A stretch of DNA of 64,000 bases, from the NCBI GenBank assembly GCA_032871835.1, contig CM065300.1, positions 69,017,192-69,081,191 on the forward strand, in the 5' to 3' direction. Position 1 is the stretch's first letter; each line of letters begins with the position of its first letter. The stretch is from Dipteronia dyeriana. Lineage: Eukaryota; Streptophyta; Magnoliopsida; Sapindales; Sapindaceae. The position numbers and the translations under genes are program-made. This document shows positions 57,240-64,000 of the stretch, one piece after another. The notes beneath the pieces were generated by a model that was not told the origin of the DNA, made no database searches, and was given only the letters and a program-made list of their open reading frames with translations.

Positions 57240-57353
57240 AAAGGTACCTACCTTTACCGTGATCCTCTGTGATCATGGTCATGAGGATGTTAACTGAGAT
57301 TCCTAACGTAAAGCGAATTTTTGGTTAACACTTTTTAGCACCATCTGTGGGAA
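57235..57353 (+). repeat. Gypsy 5' LTR end and diverged primer site
   Basis: The LTR resumes after the solo insertion and ends ..TTTTTGGTTAACA at 57330. The sequence TAGCACCATCTGTGGGAA (57336-57353) is the counterpart of the plant gypsy Tat primer site TGGCGCCGTCTGTGGGAA, with changes that look like G to A and C to T transitions. Its first three bases are TAG rather than TGG. Confidence 0.75.
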
Positions 57354-57812
57354 AAAATTCAACGCCCTTTATAAAGTCACGTGTTTATTGTTTTTGCAGG
57401 TTCATGAGGCTTCGATCTTCCCAAGGGTAGCCCGAAGGGTCCGTGCACAAATCTATAGCCTTCATCCGGTAGGCTCAAAGGAAAGAAAGGAAGTCGAAGC
57501 ACCAATATCTGATCTTGTACCGACCGGTACTGCACAAGCCCCGATTCTTCCGGTGATAGGCCAGGCCATACTAGAATAACAGGCCCCAGCTTTTGTGGAA
57601 AGTATTCACCAACGTTTGGTGAAAGAGTAAATTACCCCTCAACCGATGGAACCTAGCACCCACGAGGACCCCAACAAACCGGGAGCTAGGACCACACCAT
57701 TGACCGGTTGGGTCCTCCTCCACCAATACCGGTTTGTGGAAAGTCAGGGCCCATACCCTCGGTCCGAGACCTGTTAGGGCCCCTACCCCCAGATCCGCTT
57801 AGGCAGGCCTAC
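57354..57812 (+). pseudogene. Gypsy gag, N-terminal relic
   Basis: 57388-57579 is open (VHEASIFPRVARRVRAQIYSL.., Pro- and Ala-rich later). Further weakly open pieces run to 57812, where the solo LARD-C LTR starts. The N-terminal part of plant gypsy Gag is poorly conserved, so identification rests on position between primer site and the Retrotrans_gag domain at 60800-61200. Confidence 0.55.
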
Positions 57813-58175
57813 TTAAAAAATACCTACAAGGTTTTACTAAACAACCTAGAGGGGAGGGTGAATAGGTTGTCTCTCACTTTTAAAATATTCTTTCGAGACT
57901 TGTGACAAAACCTTCATAAGCATACAAATTAACATTCAACATGATTGTTATGAGAAAACAATATATTCAAGTATAGTCAGGTTACCACTTTTAGTCTACA
58001 AAATATACAGTAAGAATCAATGTAGAACCAAATTTCATAAGTTGTACTTAGAGTATTACAATGTGGTACTTTACAACTTGAATGGAATATCACAAGATAC
58101 AAAGTTATCTAACATATACAAACAATATTATGTAAGGAAGTCAATTACAAATATGACCATATAAAAAATATCAAT

Positions 58176-58228
<53 letters not shown>

Positions 58229-60464
58229 GAGAGAGAGAGATAGGGATAGAGAAAGTTGACACAAGATATTTATGTGGTAAACTTCCGAAAATGAAACATC
58301 CATGGGTTAGAAACCACGGCAAACAAAATCCACTAGTAGATAAGACAAGTACAATCTCTCAAGTGACCCCTTCACCTAGAAACTACCCTCTTGTCCTACC
58401 AATAAAAATTTCACCATCTTGCTCAACATTCTGAGGCCTCACACCTCTTGTAAAGACTTCCTTGCTAAACATTCCGAAGTCCCCCACCTCTTGTCGAGAC
58501 TTCCACTTGCTTAGCAATCCGAGTCCTCCCGACTCTAGCTAAGACTTCGAATTGCTCAACAAATCATAGGCCTCACACTTATTGTCAATACTTCCTCTTC
58601 ACAAGGCATCTAAGTGATCATGAATACAAAACCTAAACAAGCACACAACATAGAAAATGATGAGCAACAAATTCTATGGAAACTAGAATTAATCAATGAG
58701 CACACAAAGTATATTTTCTAGTTTATAATCCAAAAATGACACCACTCAATATGATGCATGAGCATATGAAATGTATGTATTAGGTACACTCCATGAAGAT
58801 CTAGACATAGACAATAAAGTTCACAAAACAAGAGCATGCTAAATTTCCAAACACACACTTTAAACCTAGACTTTATTCATGTTACTAAAGCTTGAAATAA
58901 ACATGTTCATGAAGCACATATTCAAGACTTTAGAACAAAAAAAAAATGCTAGAAACATAAGATATGATCAATCAAATATCTAGCAATCATTTAGAGCATA
59001 TATTCACAAAATAGTCAATTAAACTCTAGTAGACTCTAAATATAAAATCAAATGTGCTAATCCTTGATCTATTCAACAAATGAGTTCTAGCAGAAGACGA
59101 GACTATTAATCATGAAAATAAAGTCAATCAAAGCATAAATAGTCCTAGATTCAAAGCTAGCACAATACAATGCCAAACATGTGAAAGCATAGGTAAAATC
59201 AAAACCTAACTCAACTTGTGAGATTTCAATTGAAACTCAATATAGCTTTTAATTGAAGCTCTATCACTCATCAACATATGTTCAAGTCAAATACACACAA
59301 GTAGGAAGAATACAAAAGGTATTTGAAGATTAGAATCAAAGAAATCAACAGATAAACAAATACCTAGTCAATTTCGAGTGCAGTCACGAAAATTGTGAGA
59401 TCCACCAGAAATCTTGAACAAATGACTTCAAGGTTTCTTGGAGATGATAGAAGACTTCCATACGAAACTTCTCCAACTTGAATCACTCAAGTCGGATAAG
59501 AAATGAGAGAGATATGGTGATTCAAAGTTGAGAGAAAAAAACCTGAAAATGTTCTGCAATACATTTTTCTTCTTCCTTGGATTCAAATAAGAGAGGGAAG
59601 AGATATATATTGGAAAGAGAAGAGATAAAGGCGAAATGACCAAAAAGACCCCTTTGATAATGATTCCCTGAGATGGTGCATGGGCATCTCGGGGCAGCAA
59701 GGATTTGGGACTGAGATGGTCACGCGCCATCTCGGGCTTGCACCATGTGATGGTTGAACATGGTGCTCCTCCATTGCGCTTCTCTAGCATTCTTTGACCG
59801 TTCTTTGGCATCCGAACTCCAAATTCGAATCCGTTTGCAGATTACAAGCTATAACTCTCTGACGGACATGGAAATATAAGATACTCAACCCAAAAAATAA
59901 GAATTCAACTCTATATACCAAGATGAAGACACTATACACAACATGACTGGAAAGTATCATAACTTTTGACTCGAAACTTGAAATCAATAGTATAAGTAAC
60001 CGAAATGACCGGAACTTAATCAAGAATGATTTAAGACTAAAACCAAGTTCAAAATCTATGTTATACAAACATTTCACACAAGAATACAAACTATAGTCTC
60101 CATACATGCATTTTCCAAAACATGTTACTTTCAAACCAATGCTTGAGCATTCAACTTCAAGTGTGTGAATATGCTATACCAATTGATGCACAACGATGTA
60201 GGGACACAAATGTATGAAATGTGTGTGTGTGCACAAATGGTGCATAACTATACAGGTGAGTGATGTGTGTATGTGCGCGTCTAAGCCTTGAAAGAGAAAA
60301 GAGGTCTTAAAATATGTTTGTAGAACAATGAAGCACATTTCTCTTTGAAGACATGATCCTGCTTGATGAGTTGCCAAATCTTCTTTGAAGCTTGAATCAT
60401 CATCAATCTTAAGACAACTAATCAATACAAGTGAATGCTGTTTTGATATACAATAATTCCAACA
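57813..60464 (-). mobile_element. Solo LARD-C LTR (minus strand)
   Basis: Reverse complement of the LARD-C LTR: start TGTTGGAATTATTG at 60464, end near 57813 with CTAGAGGGGAGGGTGAATAGG (57846 on). All family blocks are there: GC-rich island with hairpin (about 59650-59760), short tandem units (58430-58610), and the 'tcatgatcac' complement (58616-58625). Terminal bases at the left are worn (TT instead of TG), and flanking pentamers CCTAC and CAACT do not match. A shared 9-mer ACTTAAAAA (57811-57819, 60467-60475) is near both ends but not abutting in register. More diverged than the paired LTRs. Confidence 0.85.
58183..58240 (+). repeat. Compound microsatellite (AC)n(AT)n(GA)n
   Basis: About 17 AC, 6 AT and 6 GA dinucleotides in a row inside the solo LARD-C LTR. 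The corresponding place in the paired LTRs (about 19800-19820 and 26430-26450) has only 'ctatctctttatatt'-like sequence, so the array expanded in this copy. Confidence 0.95.
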
Positions 60465-62030
60465 CAACTTAAAAACATAACACTATTATCAACCCAGACA
60501 AGTAGAATCTGTTGCTGACGTCCTACGGGAGAGACCTTGCCACCCAGTTAGACCAGCCGATACCAAAAGATAGCCCAGACCCAAGGTATAAGGTAGCCGG
60601 AGAAGTACCAAGAAGGATCTTACCCCAGAAGGTAACAAGGGTGGGGCCTCTGTCTCCATTGAGGGCTCTGACAACAAGGATTCCGAGGTTGAATCCTAAA
60701 ATGCTGGGAACAAGCCTCTACATAATCAACTGGCTCAGATGCAAATGGAGATATAGGAATTAAGAAAGGGTAAACACAGGGAGGTCAAGAAAGATCCCTT
60801 GCATGAGATGAGTGCCCCTTTCACTAGAAGAATCAGGGAAGTCGAGCGCCCATCCAAATTCAAAACACCAACGGATAAGTTCTCTAGCATCGAGGATTCT
60901 TTGAGTAATTTAGAGAGCTTTGTCTAGCAGATGGAGGTCCAAAACACTACCTGGTCTACCATGTGCTAGATATTCCTTACCACGCTGACGGATTATGCCA
61001 AAACATGGTTTAGGAAGCTACTAGTAGGTAGCATGGATAGCTTCACTAAGTTGTCCAGTGATTTCTTCTCGCAGTTCTATGGAGTCAAGCCGCAACCAAA
61101 GGATCCAATCCACTTGCAATATGTGATTGAAGAGCGGGGTGAAACGCTTAGATCTTATGTGGAAAGGTTCCACAAAGAGGTGATGTGGATAGGGGTTTTC
61201 ACCATAAGGATACCCTAGCCAATTTCCATAGAAACCTATGGGTCGGAAGACTTTACAGGTCCTTCGTATAGCACCTACCTAAGACTTATCAGGAAGCCTA
61301 TGATAGGGCGCTGGAGCAAGTCAACCTCAATGAGCAGCTCAGGGTCAAGATTGAGCATGATGACATAAGGACTGTAAAGCGCCAAAAGAAAGAGACATAA
61401 AAACCTGCATCAATATAGAAAGCCTAAAATAAGCCACCCAACCGGTCTACATAATGTCCTCCACCTCTCCAACCTCAGCAAGAGCGATACCCAGAGAGAA
61501 AGACCCTGCCTCAAGCTACTCCTCCTCTAAGAGTGGTAGCCACGTAATACAGGATGAGAGGGGTTACAACCACTACACCCCCCTCCCCCTAAACGCTTCT
61601 CGTTAGACAATCTACCTTGCTATCTGAAATAAGGGATTGCTCAGAAAGTCAACTCCCACAAAGGCACCAGTTGACACAAGGAACCGATACAAATATTGTG
61701 ACTTCCATGATGATGTTGGCATTACACCTTGAAGTGCTTTTGTTTACGTAACCAGATCAAAGCACTAGTGAGTAGTGGTTGTATGGTAGAGTTTCTACAA
61801 CAGGTTCGAGATAGCATCCACACAGGCAACGAGGTTTAAGCCAAGATTCGAGATCATGCTGAGAAAAGGAAAAAAGATCAGAAAGACCTGATGCAGCAAA
61901 TCCGGATAATACAAACCATTAGTGGAGCCACTCTAGCTAGTACCTCTTATAATTCCAGAATGAATCATGCTAGGAAGATTCCCCAAGTTGAAGAAGGGCA
62001 AAGTATCTTCAAGGTAGATTAGCGTTTAGC
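60465..62030 (+). pseudogene. Gypsy gag, Retrotrans_gag domain and zinc-knuckle relic
   Basis: After the inserted LTR the frame reads SAPFTRRIREVERPSKFKTPTDKFSS (about 60811), a stop (Q to *, about 60928), then TTLTDYAKTWFRKLLVGSMDSFTKLSSDFFSQF (60977-61078). This is the core of the Retrotrans_gag domain. 61033-61218 is open (..IEERGETLRSYVERFHKEVM..). A CDFHDDVGH knuckle-like segment at 61696-61722 carries a one-base loss within GH. Polyprotein linker with QQ/KR-rich sequence continues to about 62030. Several stops and frameshifts. Confidence 0.82.
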
Positions 62031-62570
62031 TGGAACCTCCCAATCAGCACAGACCATTTTCACAGAAGCAGATGTGTACAATATCGTGCAGCCGCACGAC
62101 GATCCCATGGTTGTCATGGTATAGATCGTCAACTGCTTGGTTCACCGTGTCCTGATTGACACAAGGAGCAGTGTGGATATCTTTTTCAAATATACCCTGG
62201 AAAAGCTCAACTGGAAGTAGTGGTGTTACAACAGTTGCACCACCCCCTTGTAGGGGTTCATTGGGGACTTGATTATACCAGTAGGATAAAATATTCTACC
62301 GGTTATCGTTGGTACTGTGCCTCTAAAGCAGAACATCATGACAGGCTTAGTTATGGTTGACACCTCGTTGGCCTACAATGCCGTTTTAGGGAGGCCTTTC
62401 TTATCAACGCTCAATAGGGTGCTATCCATATACCACAACGTCCTGAAGTTTCCATTAAAAAATAAGGTAGGCAAGGTACGTATGGACCAGCAGGCTATCC
62501 GTAAGTGCTATGTAGTATCCTCCAATCCCATAGCGTTAGCAAAGCAGTATACGTGAGTAGCTATGGTGCA
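62031..62570 (+). pseudogene. Gypsy aspartic protease relic
   Basis: The active-site segment reads LIDTRSSVDIFF (about 62152-62187). The catalytic DTGSS has become DTRSS. Downstream, 62317-62556 is open with the conserved flap and C-terminal part (YNAVLGRPFLSTLNRVLSIYH.., KFPLKNKVGKVRMDQQAIRKCYV), typical of Tat-group gypsy elements. The enzyme would cut the Gag-Pol polyprotein. Confidence 0.88.
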
Positions 62571-64000
62571 AGAACAAGAATCGTCAGAGACGGACTCCAA
62601 AGACCCAGAGTTTACAGAATATCTAGAGGGTGATATCCAAGCTGAAGATGAGGAAGAAGAAGAAGATAGGGGATGGGTCAGTGGCAACCCTATTGATGAG
62701 TTATAAGAAGTTTCGATTAGAGAAGATGACTAGTCCAAGGTAGTCAAGGTTGGGACGACCATGGAACAAGAAATAAAAGAAGGCCTTATCCAGCTCCACC
62801 GAGAATACAGTGACATATTTACCTAAAGTAAGAATGAAATAACGGGAATCCCTATCTCTTTGGCTGCTCAAAGGTTGGCAGTAGACCCCACTTTCAAACC
62901 CATCAAGCAGAAGAGGCGACACTTCAACGCCGAAAGAAATGTTATCATATTGAAAGAGGTCGACAAGTTGATAAAGGCTGGATATATCAGGGAATCTCGA
63001 TACCCCGATTGGATCACCAATGTGGTCATGGTCACCAAAGCAAATGGGAAATGGCGTATGTGCATTGACTACACAGATATCAACTGCACATGCCCAAAAA
63101 ATAGCTTCCCCTACCCCAAATCGATCAGCTAGTGCACTCCACTACAGGAAACAAGCTTCTGAGCTTTATAGATGCATTTTCGGGGCACAACCAGATCATG
63201 ATGCACCTCGCTAATCAGGATAAGACCAATTTTATCACCAGGCAGGGTCTTTACTGCTACAAGGTGACACCATAAAAACTCAAAAGCTATATACCAACAT
63301 CTAGTCAACCTGTTGTTTAAGCTAGAGATTGGATGGACGATGGAGGTATACATTGATGACATGATAACCAAGTCATAAGAAGCAAAAAAAAACACTAGGA
63401 CCACCTTCGTGGAACCTTCCAGATCGTGAAAGAGAACCAGATGAGTTGAACCTCGCCAAGTGTGCTTTTGGTGTAACTGTTGGAAAGTTTCTTTATTTTA
63501 TGGTTCACAAGAGAGGTATAGAGGCCAACATAGATATAATCCAAGCAATCTTAAACCTATGATCTCCTACCTCACTTAAAAAAGTACAGGCGTTAACAGT
63601 CGGGCTGCAGCGCTCAACTGTTTCATCTCGTGATCGACTGACAAATGTATTCCATTCTCAAGGTGATCAAACATGGAAGAAATATGAAATGGGACTAGAA
63701 CAAGGAGCAGGCTTTCCAAGTTTTGAAGAGATATCTAGCTAGCCCGCCACTGTTGGTCAAGCTAGTTCCTAAAAAGAAGCTGCATATTTACTTTCTCGTA
63801 CATGAAACGGCGGTTAGTGAGGCTTTAGTTAAAAAATATGAGGATGGAGTCCAGCGACCTGTCTACTACGTGAACCATGCACTAACCAAGCCAGAAAAGA
63901 ATTGCATCCTCCTTAAGACCTCAGCGAGGAAGCTCTGCCTCTACTTGTAGGCACATACAGTGGCAATAGTAGCTAATCAACCTCTTCATTAGTTTTTTTA
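62571..64000 (+). pseudogene. Gypsy RT and RNase H relic (runs off window)
   Basis: An acidic linker (..SETDSKDPEFTEYLEG..EEEEEDRG) precedes the RT. 62860-63132 is open with FKPIKQKRRHFNAERN, VDKLIKAGYIRESRYPDWITNVVMVTKANGKWRMCIDYTDINCTCPKNSFP. A frameshift at about 63120 is followed by LLSFIDAFSGHNQIMMH (63150-63200, keeping the first catalytic Asp). The second site, YIDDMITKS, is intact at about 63349. The connection region (LNLAKCAFGVTVGKFLYFMV, about 63448) leads to RNase H-like 63723-63950 (LASPPLLVKLVPKKKL.., VQRPVYYVNHALTKPEKN). A stop interrupts at 63948-63950 (Y-L-*-A-H-T), then HTVAIVANQPLH* to the end. Integrase would lie beyond 64000. Confidence 0.9.

Larger units (their letters stand above)
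48241..64000 (+). mobile_element. Ty3/gypsy element (Tat-like), nested and cut by window end
   Basis: The 5' LTR is in three pieces (about 48241-48592, 54397-55137, 57235-57330), then a diverged primer site and gag-pol relics in the order gag, protease, RT, RNase H, which is the gypsy order when integrase follows. Protease and RT motifs (YNAVLGRPFLSTL; FKPIKQKRRHF; WRMCIDYTDINCTCPKNSFP) are those of the plant Tat group. Integrase and 3' LTR lie beyond the window. The LTR start could not be fixed. Confidence 0.75.

Noticed and set aside
57811..60475. 9-bp ACTTAAAAA at both sides of the solo LARD-C LTR as a target duplication
   Set aside because: LTR elements make 5-bp duplications here, and the word does not abut the LTR ends in register. 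It may be chance in A-rich DNA.
1..64000. Host protein-coding genes, tRNA, rRNA or pararetrovirus sequences
   Set aside because: Every long frame is explained by a retrotransposon or hAT domain. No coat/movement protein motifs, tRNA cloverleaf or rRNA stretch were seen by eye, though a dedicated tRNA scan was not possible.

Overview
This window looks like a dicot plant nuclear chromosome segment made almost entirely of transposable elements. The evidence is AT-rich sequence, Ty1/copia and Ty3/gypsy LTR retrotransposons with initiator-Met-type primer sites (TGGTATCAGAGC), a plant-type hAT transposon, and no recognisable host gene, tRNA or rRNA. Every transposon coding region I could follow is broken, so this is heterochromatin-like nested repeat DNA. 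I use private labels: Cop-A (copia, LTR about 2.3-2.5 kb, TGTTAGGATTATGCTC...CCCTACA), Cop-B (copia, LTR TGTTGAGATTTTTG...), LARD-C (non-autonomous, LTR about 2.8 kb), Cop-D (copia resembling the SIRE/Maximus lineage), hAT, and a Tat-like gypsy element.

Layout, left part (1-33.5 kb). A LARD-C LTR fragment (1-1193) abuts the integrase of a Cop-B element. Its reading frame is split at codon level by a minus-strand Cop-A element (1934-30291, target duplication CTATA on both sides) and resumes at 30297. The minus-strand Cop-A is itself filled with later insertions. A complete plus-strand Cop-A (3596-13615, duplication GTTTC) sits in its 3' LTR. A truncated plus-strand Cop-A (15723-29725) sits in its reverse transcriptase. 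That second element carries in its own LTR a complete LARD-C element (17454-26848, duplication GAAAT). Insertion order can therefore be read as Cop-B, then Cop-A minus, then Cop-A plus, then LARD-C. The Cop-B RT/RNase H and its 3' LTR follow to about 33.5 kb.

Middle part (33.5-48.2 kb). Unassigned repeat DNA holds a solo Cop-A LTR (34019-36308, duplication TTAAT). Next is a 5'-truncated minus-strand Cop-D element (36627 to about 42419) with long, only lightly damaged pol frames, a short gypsy-U5-like piece, then a 5'-truncated plus-strand Cop-A (42723-47817).

Right part (48.2-64 kb). A Ty3/gypsy element of Tat type has its 5' LTR broken by a solo Cop-A LTR (48593-54396), which carries a full-length but dead hAT transposon (49938-53459, 8-bp duplication GTGTCATA), and by a solo Cop-D LTR (55138-57234, duplication ATACC). 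Its gag is broken by a solo LARD-C LTR (57813-60464). Gag, protease, RT and RNase H relics run to the window end, where the element is cut off.

Functionally, each autonomous family would encode Gag, protease, integrase and RT-RNase H for copy-and-paste spread, and LARD-C would depend on such proteins in trans. No copy here appears able to move itself: all three Cop-A integrases seen have lost a catalytic residue, the surviving protease motifs are mutated, and the hAT transposase has several stops and a frameshift. I did not find a clearly new biological system. The least explained item is LARD-C, a conserved 9.4-kb pol-less element with its own ORFs, repeats and a conserved LTR hairpin.
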